DNA from: Alphaproteobacteria bacterium HGW-Alphaproteobacteria-7 | GTDB taxonomy: Bacteria > Pseudomonadota > Alphaproteobacteria > Sphingomonadales > Sphingomonadaceae | Length of the DNA: 64,000 nt | Assembly (NCBI GenBank): GCA_002842735.1 | Contig: PHEB01000011.1 | Coordinates: 7,369-71,368 of the forward strand | Direction of reading: 5' to 3' | Shown here: piece by piece, positions 7,497-17,279 of the stretch | How the letters are laid out: each line of letters opens with the position of its first letter | Numbering within the stretch: the stretch's first letter is position 1 | Position numbers and translations under genes: made by a program | The notes under the pieces: generated by a model | Databases searched by the model: none | Told to the model about the DNA's origin: nothing | Seen by the model: only the letters and a program-made list of their open reading frames with translations

Positions 7497-9120
7497 CAGC
7501 GAAATCTTTGGGCGGTCCGCCGGGAATCCCCCACCACGCCACCAGCAGCCCGAAAGCGACCACCGCGATCGTGTACCACAGCCCGGCGTAAATATCGCCG
7601 GTGCGGGCCACGATCACGCCTGCGATCAGCGGCAGGAAGCCGCCCAGATAGCCCGCGCCGATGTGGTAAGGAATGGACATTGATGAATAGCGGATGCGCG
7701 GCGGGAACATTTCCGAAAGCAGCGCCGCAACCGACCCATAGGTCAGCGCCGACAACAGGCCGAGCGCCAACAGCACGCCGACGATCCCGATCAGGTTGGC
7801 GGTGGCCGGACGCTGCTTGGCGAAATCAAACCCATATTCTGCCAGCGCCGCATGAATGCCCGCCCGCCGTGCTGCGCCATCGCTGAACCACGCAGGATCA
7901 ATCGCCACCGGGTTGTCGCCTGCGGAAAGCGTCACGGTGTCGCCCGGCGTCAAGGTATAAGGCACGCCCGAGGCCGTCAGCGTTTCCAGCACCTTGCCGC
8001 AATCGGTCTGATCGCGTTGAAACAATTCGGCAAAAGGATCGGTTTGGCACTGCGGCCCGCTGACCACAATCGGCGTGCGCTCCGCCGCGTCGGCCAGCGC
8101 GGGGTTGGCGAGGCTGCCCATCATCCAGAACAGCGGGAACAGCAGCGCCAGCGACGCGACCGCGCCGATCATGATCGGCAGTTTGCGCCCGACCCGGTCA
8201 GACCATTTGCCCACCGCGATATAGAATCCCATCGACATCAGACCCGATACCAGCAGGATCAACTCCACCGTCAGATCATCGACATGCATCGGCCCGCGCA
8301 GAAAACTCATCCCTGAAAAGAACGCGGTGTACCAGATCGTGGTCAGGATGCCGGTGATGCCGAACAGCGCAACGAAGATGCGTTTGCGATTGCCGGGATA
8401 GGTGAAGCTTTCGACAAACGGATTGCCCGCTGTCTCGCCCGCCTCTTTCATCGCCTGAAACACCGGACTTTCCGACAGTTTCAATCGCATCCACAGTGAA
8501 ATCCCCAGCAGGATGATCGACAGCAGGAAGGGCACACGCCAGCCCCATTCCTCGAACGCTTCGGCCGGGATCAGGAACCGGCAGGCCAGCACCACGATGA
8601 TCGACAGCACAAATCCGCCGACCACGCTGGCCTGAATGAAGCTGGTATAAAACCCGCGTTTTTCCGGCGGCGCGTGTTCGGAGACATAGATCGCCGCCCC
8701 GCCATATTCACCGCCCAGTGCCAGCCCCTGAAGGATCCGCAGCAAAATCACGATAATCGGAGCGGCAACGCCGATGGAATCAATTGTCGGGATCAGGCCG
8801 ACCCCGGCGGTGGCAATCCCCATCAGTGTTACCGTGACAAGGAAGGTGTATTTGCGCCCCAACCGATCACCCAGAAACCCGAACAGGATTGCGCCGAGCG
8901 GACGGAAGGCGAAGCCGACGGCGAACGTCGACCACACCAGCAGCAGGCCCAGCGTTTCATTGTCGGTGGCGTAAAACGCATCTTTGAGGATGTAGGCGAG
9001 CGTGCCGTAGATGAAGAAATCATACCATTCAAAGATGGTGCCCGCGCTGGATGCGGCGATCACCAACCGGATTTCCTTCTCGCTCGGCTCGCGATCCGCG
9101 AGCGCCTGCGCTTCAGCCAT
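7489..9120 (-). CDS. MFS transporter, metabolite:H+ symporter type with an extra soluble loop
   Basis: A 12-helix major facilitator of 543 residues. The N-terminus carries the MHS subfamily signature SSAGTIFEWYDFFIYGTLA (about 28-46) and the loop motif GDRLGRKYT. These proteins import organic acids or betaines with protons; the substrate here is not evident. An unusual hydrophilic stretch at about residues 335-425, between predicted membrane helices, contains two cysteines (PQCQ, TDCGK) and reads like a small extracytoplasmic domain. Usual family members are about 430-450 residues, so this loop explains the extra length. Its 3' end overlaps alr. Confidence 0.88.
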   Translation of the reverse strand: MAEAQALADREPSEKEIRLVIAASSAGTIFEWYDFFIYGTLAYILKDAFYATDNETLGLLLVWSTFAVGFAFRPLGAILFGFLGDRLGRKYTFLVTVTLMGIATAGVGLIPTIDSIGVAAPIIVILLRILQGLALGGEYGGAAIYVSEHAPPEKRGFYTSFIQASVVGGFVLSIIVVLACRFLIPAEAFEEWGWRVPFLLSIILLGISLWMRLKLSESPVFQAMKEAGETAGNPFVESFTYPGNRKRIFVALFGITGILTTIWYTAFFSGMSFLRGPMHVDDLTVELILLVSGLMSMGFYIAVGKWSDRVGRKLPIMIGAVASLALLFPLFWMMGSLANPALADAAERTPIVVSGPQCQTDPFAELFQRDQTDCGKVLETLTASGVPYTLTPGDTVTLSAGDNPVAIDPAWFSDGAARRAGIHAALAEYGFDFAKQRPATANLIGIVGVLLALGLLSALTYGSVAALLSEMFPPRIRYSSMSIPYHIGAGYLGGFLPLIAGVIVARTGDIYAGLWYTIAVVAFGLLVAWWGIPGGPPKDFADD

Positions 9121-9171
9121 GTTTCTCTATCCCCTTCGCGCAGCCTTTGTCGCGGCCTTGTTGTTCAATCC

Positions 9172-9612
9172 CTAGCCGCAGGCTGCGCCGCTTGAAAGCG
9201 CCATGCAGGCAGCCTTCCACGGCAACAATAAGGCGCCATGGCGGCCAGTGTGTTCGCGCGCGGGAGCCAGCACAGCCAATCCGGGCCACGGCGGCAAAGG
9301 CCCCTCGCCTGCCAGCCAGCGTTCCAGCGCTTCGGTTGTGGTGGTGATGGAGCCTGCGTCGGTGCCTGCTGCGCTCTCTGCCAGCAGCGCCGCCGATGCC
9401 TGACCAATGGCGCAGGCGCTGATCTGCATCCCGATCCCGGCGATGCACCCATGCTGATCCAGTGCCAATCCGATCGTCACGGCACTGCCGCAGGTGCGCG
9501 ATCTGGCTTCGGCTTGCAATGGCAGAGCAGGGTTGAACGGAAACCGCGCCAACCCGGTCGCCAGACCAAGCAGCGCGGGCGAATATAGCTTCGCCGGGCG
9601 CGTTGTTGCCAT
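9172..9612 (-). CDS. IscU/NifU-like iron-sulfur cluster scaffold protein
   Basis: This 146-residue protein matches the IscU N-terminal-domain fold. The three ligand cysteines are in place: C41 in RTCGSAVT (the CGD-type site, Ser replacing Asp), C67 in SACAIGQAS and C136 in LPWKAAC, the last preceded by the conserved H125. It is more Ala/Leu/Pro-rich than canonical IscU and probably represents a divergent scaffold or Fe-S trafficking protein. It starts five bases after the cvpA stop, in a cvpA-radA cluster on the same strand. Confidence 0.82.
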   Translation of the reverse strand: MATTRPAKLYSPALLGLATGLARFPFNPALPLQAEARSRTCGSAVTIGLALDQHGCIAGIGMQISACAIGQASAALLAESAAGTDAGSITTTTEALERWLAGEGPLPPWPGLAVLAPAREHTGRHGALLLPWKAACMALSSGAACG

Positions 9613-9617
9613 GGCGA

Positions 9618-10163
9618 TCAGCGCGCAGCCTTGGCCGCTGCGGCTTCCTGCGCTTCGGATTCGCGGCGCAATGCATCACGCCGCACCGCAATCATCGGCA
9701 ACAAATCGCGTGAGAACGTATCGGCGGCAGGATAGGTGCGCGCAGTGGTTATCCAGGTGGGTCGCCCCTTGTATCCCCACGAATCGTCAAACCCGATCAC
9801 CAGCAGCGAAAACGCGAAAATCGCGATCAGCACACCTTTGACCGCGCCGAAGCCAAAGCCGAGCACACGATCAATCGGGCCGAGGATCGCGCCATCTGAC
9901 ACGCCGCTTGCCGTTCCGATGATCACCTTCATCGCCGCATAGGGAATCAGCAGCAGCAGCACGAAAGCCAATAGCGAGGTCGCCGGTTCGGCGCTGTAAA
10001 CATTGCGCAGCCCATCGGTCAGTAATGGATGCATGAAGTGGAGCGCGACTGCCGCCATGATCCACGATGCAAGCGACAGCACTTCCTGCACCAATCCGCG
10101 CATGAACCCGCCAACGGCGGCAACGCCAACAATGATCAGGATGATGAGGTCAAAGCCGGTCAT
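9618..10163 (-). CDS. cvpA: CvpA family membrane protein
   Basis: A 181-residue inner-membrane protein with four hydrophobic segments, beginning MTGFDLIILIIVGVAAVGGF. It has the family's GFMRGLVQEVLSLASWI motif and the conserved GAVKGVLIAIFAFSLL near the last helix. CvpA is known from colicin V production and recent envelope-stress work; its mechanism is unresolved. ATG 10163 is preferred over a GTG nine bases upstream. It lies directly downstream of radA (11 bp) and upstream of the IscU-like gene. Confidence 0.88.
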   Translation of the reverse strand: MTGFDLIILIIVGVAAVGGFMRGLVQEVLSLASWIMAAVALHFMHPLLTDGLRNVYSAEPATSLLAFVLLLLIPYAAMKVIIGTASGVSDGAILGPIDRVLGFGFGAVKGVLIAIFAFSLLVIGFDDSWGYKGRPTWITTARTYPAADTFSRDLLPMIAVRRDALRRESEAQEAAAAKAAR

Positions 10164-10174
10164 GGCCAACACGA

Positions 10175-11542
10175 TTATGCGTTACCCATCACCTGGTCAA
10201 CGAGGTTCGCCAATTGTCCCAATCCGCGAAACTCGGCGTCCGGTGCGCCGTTTGCCGCGCCCGCCGGGCCATAGCAGCGCGCAAAGCCCAGTTTGGCCGC
10301 TTCGCGCAGGCGCAGCGGAGCATGGGCGACCGGGCGAATTTCGCCCGCCAACGATACTTCCCCAAACCACGCCGCCTTGTCAGGCAGCGGCCGATCGGCC
10401 AGCGCCGATACCAACGCAGCAGCCACCGCAAGATCAGCCGCCGGATCGGTCAGGCGGTATCCCCCGGCGATGTTCAGATAGACCTCGGCCGAGCTGAAAT
10501 TCAGCCCGCAGCGCGATTCGAGCACCGCGAGCAGCATCGCCATGCGCCCGTTGTCCCACCCCACCACCGCGCGGCGCGGGGTTGCGCCCGATTGCAGCCG
10601 GACGATCAGCGCCTGAATTTCCACCAGCACCGGGCGCGTGCCTTCCAATGCCGGAAATACCGCACTGCCCGCCAGCGGCGCATCACGGCCCGACAGGAAC
10701 AGCAGCGAAGGATTGGCGACCTCCTCCAGCCCTTCATTCGCCATCGCGAACACGCCGATTTCATCGACTGCGCCGAACCGGTTCTTGAGCGCGCGCAGGA
10801 TGCGGTATTGGTGGCTGCGCTCGCCCTCGAAACTCATCACCACGTCGACCATGTGTTCGAGCACGCGCGGCCCCGCAATCGTGCCATCCTTGGTCACATG
10901 GCCGACCAGCACCACCACGCAGCCGGTTTCCTTGGCATAGCGGATCAGTTCGAGCGCGCAGCCGCGCACCTGACTGACCGTTCCCGGCGCGCCTTCGATG
11001 GTGTCGGAATGCATGGTCTGGATCGAATCGATCACCAGCAGCGCGGGCGGATCGCCCTCACCCAGCGTCGTCAGAATATCGCGCACCGATGTTTCCGAAG
11101 CGAGCCGGATCGGCGCATCTGCCACCCCCATGCGCGCCGCGCGCAGGCGCACCTGCCCGGCTGCTTCCTCTCCGCTGACATAAACGACATCATTGCCACC
11201 CCGCGCGATGGTGGCGGCGCATTGCAGCAGCAGGGTCGATTTGCCGATTCCCGGATCGCCGCCGATCAGCACCGCGCTGCCCGGCACCAGCCCGCCGCCC
11301 AGCGCGCGGTCAAATTCCGCCAACCCGGTCGATTTGCGCACCGGAAGCTGCGTCGGCGCATTGAGCGGTTCAAACGCCACCGCCCGCCCCCCGCGCGACA
11401 GGTCATGCTTTTGCGAAAACACCGTGGCCGGAACATCCTCCACCAGCGTATTCCACGCACTGCAATCGGCGCATTGCCCCTGCCAGCGCGGGGAAACCGA
11501 GCCGCACGCCTGACACACAAACCGCTTTTTTGATTTCGCCAT
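10175..11542 (-). CDS. radA: DNA repair protein RadA
   Basis: A RecA-like ATPase that helps branch migration in homologous recombination. It has 455 residues. An N-terminal C4 zinc finger (VCQACG ... CADCSAW) is followed by Walker A GGDPGIGKST, the RadA-specific KNRFG motif (LKNRFGAVDE) and a C-terminal Lon-protease-like domain. The ATG at 11542 places the zinc finger at the usual distance from the N-terminus; the frame open upstream to 11617 shows no similarity. It is transcribed divergently from the patatin gene, with 73 bp between the starts. Confidence 0.96.
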   Translation of the reverse strand: MAKSKKRFVCQACGSVSPRWQGQCADCSAWNTLVEDVPATVFSQKHDLSRGGRAVAFEPLNAPTQLPVRKSTGLAEFDRALGGGLVPGSAVLIGGDPGIGKSTLLLQCAATIARGGNDVVYVSGEEAAGQVRLRAARMGVADAPIRLASETSVRDILTTLGEGDPPALLVIDSIQTMHSDTIEGAPGTVSQVRGCALELIRYAKETGCVVVLVGHVTKDGTIAGPRVLEHMVDVVMSFEGERSHQYRILRALKNRFGAVDEIGVFAMANEGLEEVANPSLLFLSGRDAPLAGSAVFPALEGTRPVLVEIQALIVRLQSGATPRRAVVGWDNGRMAMLLAVLESRCGLNFSSAEVYLNIAGGYRLTDPAADLAVAAALVSALADRPLPDKAAWFGEVSLAGEIRPVAHAPLRLREAAKLGFARCYGPAGAANGAPDAEFRGLGQLANLVDQVMGNA

Positions 11543-11615
11543 GCGCGATTCTGTAACCAGAACAGATAAAGAACGCAATTGCATTGGAGAGTGATTGCAC
11601 GTTAGGAACCCCTTC

Positions 11616-13931
11616 ATGCGCCAAAAAGAACTGCGTCTTGCCCTTGTCTGTTACGGCGGAGTCAGCCTGGCGGTGTATATGCACGGCATCACCAAGGAAG
11701 TGTGGCACCTCGCCCGCGCAAGCCGGGCGTTCCACCACCCGTCTGACGTGACATTGGGCGGGGTGGCGGCGGCCTATCGCGAATTTCTTGAAGCGATCGA
11801 ACGCGATCACGGGCTGAAACTGCGGGTGCTGCCCGATATCCTCACCGGGGCGAGCGCAGGCGGGATCAACGCGGTGTTTCTGGCGCAGGCGATCCATGCC
11901 GGCCACAGCCTTGAACCGCTGACCGACCTGTGGCTCGAATACGCCGATGTCAGCAAGCTGACCGATCCCGATGCCGAACCGATGTGGCGTTATGCCAAGT
12001 TCTGGGCGCAGCCGATTGCCGAATGGTTCCTGCGCAGACCGGGCAACGCGGTGAGCGCCACCGTCTCGCCCGAAACCCGCGCAGAGGTGCGGCGCAAAGT
12101 CTCCCGCTTCGTGCGCGGACGCTGGTTCAGCCCGCCGTTTTCGGGTGAGCGGTTTTCGGGGATGCTTTACGAAGCGCTGGGCAAGATGGCTGAAGACGGC
12201 GATGGCATCCCGCTGCTACCGCCGGGCTATCCGGTTGATCTGGCGGTGACCGTCACCGATTTTCGCGGTCATCCCGAAACCCTGCGGCTCAATTCCCCGC
12301 CGCAGGTTGAGGAAACCGAACACCGCCTGCCAATCTGTTTCCGCGCACGGGTGGGCAATGATCCTGCCATTGGCCTTGCCGACCGGCTCGAGCTGGTGCT
12401 CGCCGCGCGCGCTACGGCGAGCTTTCCGGGAGCATTCCCCCCTCTCACCCTTACCGAGATTGACCACTTGGCCGAAACCGAAGGCCACCACTGGGCCTCG
12501 CGCGGGGCATTTCTGGGGCGGATCATGCCGACCCATGTTGCACGCGGGACGGTTGATGATGTTGCGCTGATTGATGGATCGGTGCTGGTCAACGCGCCCT
12601 TCGGAGCGGCGCTTACCGCGCTGCATGGCCGCCCTGCGCGGCGAGAGATTGACCGGCGGTTCGTCTATCTCGACCCGCGCCCCGATGGCGGCGGGATCGA
12701 TCCCGGTACCCGCACCGCTGAAGTGGGCTTTTTCGGGGCGATTTTCGGTTCGCTGTCCACCATCCCGCGTGAACAGCCAATCCGCGATGATCTGGAACGC
12801 ATCGCCATGCAATCGCGCGATGCGGCGAGGCAAAAGCGGATCGTGATGGATTTGCAGACCGATATCGACCTCGCGGTGGAAAAGCTGTTCGGCTACACCT
12901 TCCTGCTCGACCGGCCGACGCCTAAACGGCTCGCGGGATGGCGGGCCAAGGCGCAGCAGGCCGCAGCCGAGCGCGCCGGATACGCTTTTGGCGCCTATGC
13001 CCTGACCAAGTTTGAAGGCATCCTCGATCAACTCGCGCGGTTGACGCTGAAGGCCTCCGGTCAGGCTCAAGGTGATCCCGCGCCGATCATTCATGCTTTG
13101 CGCGGCGAGTTGGAGGCGCGCGGGCTTGACCGGCTTACCGATGAACACGGCGGCGCAAACGTGGGTGCGATTGCGTTTTTCCGCGCGCATGACACCGGCT
13201 TTCGTATGCGCCGGTTAGAACTGCTGGCGCGCAAACTTTCGCGCGATTGGCCGCTTGATCCCGACATTTCCGACGATGCGCTCGACCGCACGCGTGACCG
13301 GCTTTATGAAATACTCGCGCTCTATTACCGCGCGGATGATGGCGTGCTGCAATCACCGCGGTTTGCGCAACTGGCTGCCAACGCACGGCAAGCCCCCGGG
13401 GCGGTGCTCGATTTCCTCGCTACCGAACGCCTGTTGCCCACGACCGATCTGGCCGCAGAAGAACTGTTGATCGATGCGCTTGAAGATATGCCCAAAAATC
13501 TCAAGCGGCGGATGCTGCTGACCTATCTGGGCTTTCCGTTTTACGATGTCGCCACCCTGCCCCTGTCGCGGCGTGAAGGGCTGGATGAATTCAACCCGGT
13601 CAAGATCGACCGCATCTCGCCCGAAGACGCCCGCAGTATCCGCGAAGGCGGCACCGCGGCGACGTTGCGCGGGATCGAGTTTTATAATTTTGGCGCGTTC
13701 TTCAGCCGCGATTATCGCGAGAATGATTACCTCTGGGGGCGCCTGCACGGGGCCGAACGGATGATTGATCTGGTTGCCTCAACCGTCAGCGGGGGGATGC
13801 CACGCGAAGCCATCGCCGCTGCCAAATGCGCAGTATTCCTCGCCGTGCTGGACGAGGAAGAGGGGTTGGGACGCTGCGGGCGCGGGCTTATCGGGCAGAT
13901 CCGGCTCGAAGTGCGCGAGCGGCTGGGTTAG
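11616..13931 (+). CDS. Patatin-like phospholipase domain protein (TIGR03607-like)
   Basis: This 771-residue protein has a patatin lipase domain in its N-terminal half. The nucleophile is in TGASAGGINA (Ser about residue 81), a Gly-rich oxyanion region lies near the N-terminus (CYGGVSLAVYMHG), and the catalytic Asp is in LIDGSVLVNAPFG at about residue 318. The long C-terminal half (about 380-771) is helical and specific to this group; its role is unknown. It probably hydrolyses acyl lipids in the cytosol or at the membrane, as there is no signal peptide. ATG 11616 follows TTAGGAA and is preferred over a start at 11595. Confidence 0.88.
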   Translation: MRQKELRLALVCYGGVSLAVYMHGITKEVWHLARASRAFHHPSDVTLGGVAAAYREFLEAIERDHGLKLRVLPDILTGASAGGINAVFLAQAIHAGHSLEPLTDLWLEYADVSKLTDPDAEPMWRYAKFWAQPIAEWFLRRPGNAVSATVSPETRAEVRRKVSRFVRGRWFSPPFSGERFSGMLYEALGKMAEDGDGIPLLPPGYPVDLAVTVTDFRGHPETLRLNSPPQVEETEHRLPICFRARVGNDPAIGLADRLELVLAARATASFPGAFPPLTLTEIDHLAETEGHHWASRGAFLGRIMPTHVARGTVDDVALIDGSVLVNAPFGAALTALHGRPARREIDRRFVYLDPRPDGGGIDPGTRTAEVGFFGAIFGSLSTIPREQPIRDDLERIAMQSRDAARQKRIVMDLQTDIDLAVEKLFGYTFLLDRPTPKRLAGWRAKAQQAAAERAGYAFGAYALTKFEGILDQLARLTLKASGQAQGDPAPIIHALRGELEARGLDRLTDEHGGANVGAIAFFRAHDTGFRMRRLELLARKLSRDWPLDPDISDDALDRTRDRLYEILALYYRADDGVLQSPRFAQLAANARQAPGAVLDFLATERLLPTTDLAAEELLIDALEDMPKNLKRRMLLTYLGFPFYDVATLPLSRREGLDEFNPVKIDRISPEDARSIREGGTAATLRGIEFYNFGAFFSRDYRENDYLWGRLHGAERMIDLVASTVSGGMPREAIAAAKCAVFLAVLDEEEGLGRCGRGLIGQIRLEVRERLG

Positions 13932-13943
13932 GGTCAGGGCCTG

Positions 13944-15095
13944 TTAACCCCCGAAGACTTCCTTGAGCTTATCGAGAAACCCGCGGCTTTCAGGGCATTC
14001 ATCACCGGTTTCGGTGGCGCGGAATTCTTCGAGGATTTCTTTCTGGCGGCGTGAAAGCTTGGTCGGGGTTTCCACCGCGATTTCCACTACCAGATCGCCC
14101 CGCCCGCGTCCTTGCAGTACCGGCATCCCCGCGCCGCGAATGCGCAACTGCTTGCCCGACTGAATTCCCGCCGGAATATCGAGCCGATTGGTCGAACCGT
14201 CCAGATCGGGAATCTCGACGCAGCCGCCCAAGGATGCGGTGGTGAAGCTCACTGGAATGCGGGTGACGAGCGTGGTGCCTTCGCGTTCAAACACCGAATG
14301 CTGCGCGACGTGGAGGAAAATATACAGATCGCCAGCAGGCGAACCGCGTTGGCCAGCCTCGCCTTTGCCTGACAGGCGGATGCGGGTGCCGGTATCGACC
14401 CCGGCGGGAACATCGACGGAAAGCGTCTGGGCCTTGTCCACCCGCCCTTCGCCCCGGCAATCGCGGCACGGGTTTTCAATCACGCTGCCGCGCCCGTTGC
14501 AGGTTGGGCACGGACGTTCGATCACGAACAGGCCTTGCTTGGCGCGCACACTGCCGTTGCCGTGGCACAGGTTGCACTGGCGTTCGCTGGTGCCGGGCGT
14601 GGCGCCGCTGCCCTTGCAGGTGTCGCAGCTTTGCGAAACTTCGATTTCGATTTCGGTCGACTTGCCGTGGAACGCCTCTTCAAGCGTGACCTGCATATCA
14701 TAACGCAAGTCTGCGCCGCGCCGGTTCTGCTGTCGCTGCGCCCCGCCGCCGCCGCCAAATGCACTGCCGAAGATCGTTTCGAAGATATCGCCAATATCGG
14801 CAAAATCACCGCGGCCCCCAAAACCACTGGCGCCGCCGAAACCGCCGCCGCCGTTCATCCCTTGGGTAAAAGCCTGATGGCCATAGCGATCATAGGCCGC
14901 GCGCTTTTGCGGGTCTTTGAGGCAATCATAGGCCTCGTTGATCGCCTTGAACTTGGCCTCGCACGCGGTATCGCCCGGATTGCGATCCGGGTGGAACTTC
15001 ATCGCGAGCTTGCGATAGGCGCTTTTCAGCGTCGCGCCATCCGCATCGCGGGCGCATTCGAGCGTCTGGTAATAATCAATCTGGGCGCTGGACAT
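13944..15095 (-). CDS. dnaJ: Molecular chaperone DnaJ
   Basis: An Hsp40 co-chaperone that stimulates DnaK ATPase activity. It has 383 residues. The J domain contains KFHPDRNPGD; a G/F-rich linker (GGGGFGGASGFGG) follows; the zinc domain has four CxxCxGxG repeats (CDTCKGSG, CNLCHGNG, CPTCNGRG, CRDCRGEG). The substrate-binding domains and C-terminus are intact. It lies 91 bp downstream of dnaK on the same strand and is probably read from the dnaK promoter. It converges with the patatin gene, with 12 bp between the stops. Confidence 0.98.
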   Translation of the reverse strand: MSSAQIDYYQTLECARDADGATLKSAYRKLAMKFHPDRNPGDTACEAKFKAINEAYDCLKDPQKRAAYDRYGHQAFTQGMNGGGGFGGASGFGGRGDFADIGDIFETIFGSAFGGGGGAQRQQNRRGADLRYDMQVTLEEAFHGKSTEIEIEVSQSCDTCKGSGATPGTSERQCNLCHGNGSVRAKQGLFVIERPCPTCNGRGSVIENPCRDCRGEGRVDKAQTLSVDVPAGVDTGTRIRLSGKGEAGQRGSPAGDLYIFLHVAQHSVFEREGTTLVTRIPVSFTTASLGGCVEIPDLDGSTNRLDIPAGIQSGKQLRIRGAGMPVLQGRGRGDLVVEIAVETPTKLSRRQKEILEEFRATETGDECPESRGFLDKLKEVFGG

Positions 15096-15186
15096 GGTCT
15101 TGACCTATTCCCCGTGACCACTGCCCGCCGCCGCGCCGGATAGATAATCCGGTCGCAGCGACGGGTCAGCGGGATGCATCGGGGCG

Positions 15187-17109
15187 TTAGCCCTTCTTGT
15201 CTTCATCAACCTCGGAGAATTCGGCGTCGACAACGTCTTCGTCGGCGGCAGCTTCACCCGCTGCTGGCGCGTCGCCATCGGGGCCTGCAGCCTGCTGCTT
15301 TTCGTAGATCTGCTGGCCCATCTTCATCGCCGCTTCGGTCAAGGCTTGCGCCTTGGCGTTGATGTCATCGGCATCGCCGCCTTCAAGTGCGGTTTTGACC
15401 GCGGCAATCGCGGCCTCAACGTCGGACTTGGTGCCAGCGTCGATTGCATCGCCGTGTTCTTCCAGCTGCTTTTCGGTCGCGTGAACAAGGCTGTCGGCCT
15501 GGTTGCGCGCTTCGGCAGCGGCGCGGCGCTTCTTGTCTTCTTCAGCGAACTTTTCCGCGTCCTTGACCATCTGATCAATGTCGTTGTCGGTCAAACCGCC
15601 CGACGCCTGGATCTTGATCGTCTGTTCCTTGCCGGTGCCCTTGTCCTTGGCCGCGACGCTGACAATGCCGTTGGCGTCGATGTCAAAGGTGACTTCGATC
15701 TGCGGCACACCGCGCGGGGCCGGAGGAATGCCGATCAGGTCGAAATTGCCGAGCAGCTTGTTATCCGCCGCCATCTCGCGTTCGCCCTGATAGACCTTGA
15801 TCGTCACCGCGTTCTGATTGTCTTCGGCGGTCGAATAGGTCTGGGTCTTCTTGGTCGGGATGGTGGTGTTGCGATCGATCATGCGGGTGAATACCCCGCC
15901 CAGCGTTTCAATGCCAAGCGAAAGCGGTGTCACGTCGAGCAGCAGCACGTCCTTGACATCGCCCTGCAACACGCCCGCCTGAATGGCAGCGCCCATGGCG
16001 ACGACTTCATCCGGGTTGACGCCGGTGTGCGGTTTGGTGCCGAAGAACTGTTCAACCACTTCGCGCACGCGCGGCATCCGGGTCATCCCGCCGACGAGGA
16101 TTACTTCGTCGATCTGGTCTTTCGAAATGCCAGCATCCGCCAGCGCTTTCTTGCACGGGTCAAGCGTGCGCTGGATCAGCGCGTTGACCATCTTTTCCAG
16201 ATCAGCGCGGGTGATGGTTTCCACCAGATGCAGCGGGGTGGTGCTGCCACCTTCCATGCGTGCGGTGATGAACGGCAAGTTGATTTCGGTCGAAGCGGCG
16301 CTCGACAGTTCAATCTTGGCCTTTTCGGCGGCTTCTTTCAGACGCTGAAGCGCGAGCTTGTCGGTCTTCAGGTCCATGTTTTCCTTCTTCTTGAAGGAAT
16401 CCGCCAGAAACTCGACAATCGCGTTGTCGAAATCTTCGCCGCCAAGGAAAGTGTCGCCGTTGGTCGACTTCACTTCGAACACGCCGTCCCCGATTTCGAG
16501 GATCGAGATATCGAAAGTGCCGCCGCCAAGGTCATAGACCGCGATGGTCTTGCCTTCGTCCTTGTCCATCCCATAGGCGAGCGCGGCTGCGGTCGGTTCG
16601 TTGATGATGCGCAGCACTTCGAGGCCCGCAATCTGCCCGGCATCCTTGGTCGCCTGACGCTGGGCGTCGTTGAAATAGGCCGGCACGGTAATCACCGCCT
16701 GCGTCACGGCTTCGCCAAGATAGCTTTCGGCGGTTTCCTTCATCTTTTGCAGGATGAAAGCGGAAATCTGCGACGGGCTGTAATCTTCGCCGCCCGCGTT
16801 GACCCAGGCATCGCCGTTCTTGCCCTTGGTGATGGTGTAGGGGACCAGCTCCATGTCTTTTTTGGTCAGCGGGTCTTCAAACCGGCGACCGATCAGGCGC
16901 TTGATCGCGAACAGGGTGTTGTCGGGGTTGGTCACCGCCTGACGCTTGGCCGGCTGCCCGATCAGGCGCTGGCCATCCTTGGTGAAGGCGACGATTGACG
17001 GCGTGGTGCGCGCGCCTTCCGAATTTTCAACCACCTTGGGTTTGCCGCCATCCATGACCGCAACGCAGGAATTGGTGGTGCCGAGGTCGATACCGATTAC
17101 TTTACCCAT
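15187..17109 (-). CDS. dnaK: Molecular chaperone DnaK (Hsp70)
   Basis: An ATP-driven chaperone of 640 residues. It starts [18 protein letters not shown] at ATG 17109; a longer open frame to 17313 is not conserved. The ATPase domain motifs ([18 protein letters not shown]) and the linker [12 protein letters not shown] are followed by the substrate domain. The acidic tail ends [13 protein letters not shown], related to the usual EEVD-type end. A sigma-32-like promoter lies about 95-120 bp upstream (17203-17230). A 550-codon open frame on the opposite strand is a shadow of GC-rich codon use. Confidence 0.98.
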   Translation of the reverse strand: MGKVIGIDLGTTNSCVAVMDGGKPKVVENSEGARTTPSIVAFTKDGQRLIGQPAKRQAVTNPDNTLFAIKRLIGRRFEDPLTKKDMELVPYTITKGKNGDAWVNAGGEDYSPSQISAFILQKMKETAESYLGEAVTQAVITVPAYFNDAQRQATKDAGQIAGLEVLRIINEPTAAALAYGMDKDEGKTIAVYDLGGGTFDISILEIGDGVFEVKSTNGDTFLGGEDFDNAIVEFLADSFKKKENMDLKTDKLALQRLKEAAEKAKIELSSAASTEINLPFITARMEGGSTTPLHLVETITRADLEKMVNALIQRTLDPCKKALADAGISKDQIDEVILVGGMTRMPRVREVVEQFFGTKPHTGVNPDEVVAMGAAIQAGVLQGDVKDVLLLDVTPLSLGIETLGGVFTRMIDRNTTIPTKKTQTYSTAEDNQNAVTIKVYQGEREMAADNKLLGNFDLIGIPPAPRGVPQIEVTFDIDANGIVSVAAKDKGTGKEQTIKIQASGGLTDNDIDQMVKDAEKFAEEDKKRRAAAEARNQADSLVHATEKQLEEHGDAIDAGTKSDVEAAIAAVKTALEGGDADDINAKAQALTEAAMKMGQQIYEKQQAAGPDGDAPAAGEAAADEDVVDAEFSEVDEDKKG

Positions 17110-17202
17110 GTTTACCCCATCCATCTGGACAATTGTTGGACACCGCGCCGATGCGCTTCCCCGGCATGGGCAAAGCGCGTTGGCGGCTCGATTGTGAGCG
17201 CG

Positions 17203-17230
17203 ATATAGGTGCGGTTTCGCTTGGCACAAG
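17203..17230 (-). promoter_or_regulatory. Candidate sigma-32 (RpoH) promoter of dnaK-dnaJ
   Basis: Read on the minus strand, CTTGTGC (17230-17224) and ACCTATAT (17210-17203) are separated by 13 bases. The heat-shock consensus is CTTGAAA, 11-15 bases, CCCCATNT; the -35 keeps CTTG and the -10 matches six of eight. The position upstream of dnaK fits. No CIRCE inverted repeat is present here. Confidence 0.5.
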
Positions 17231-17279
17231 AGACAGGCGGGCCTAGTTTTGCGGCCAATCCACAAGGGAGACAGTTGAA

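Noticed and set aside
15346-16998. A 550-codon open frame opposite dnaK
   Set aside because: It is the antisense shadow of an intact dnaK. Conserved proteins on the minus strand explain the DNA fully.
17110-17279. A CIRCE (HrcA-binding) repeat upstream of dnaK
   Set aside because: No TTAGCACTC-N9-GAGTGCTAA or close match was found in this gap or in the hrcA-rph gap.
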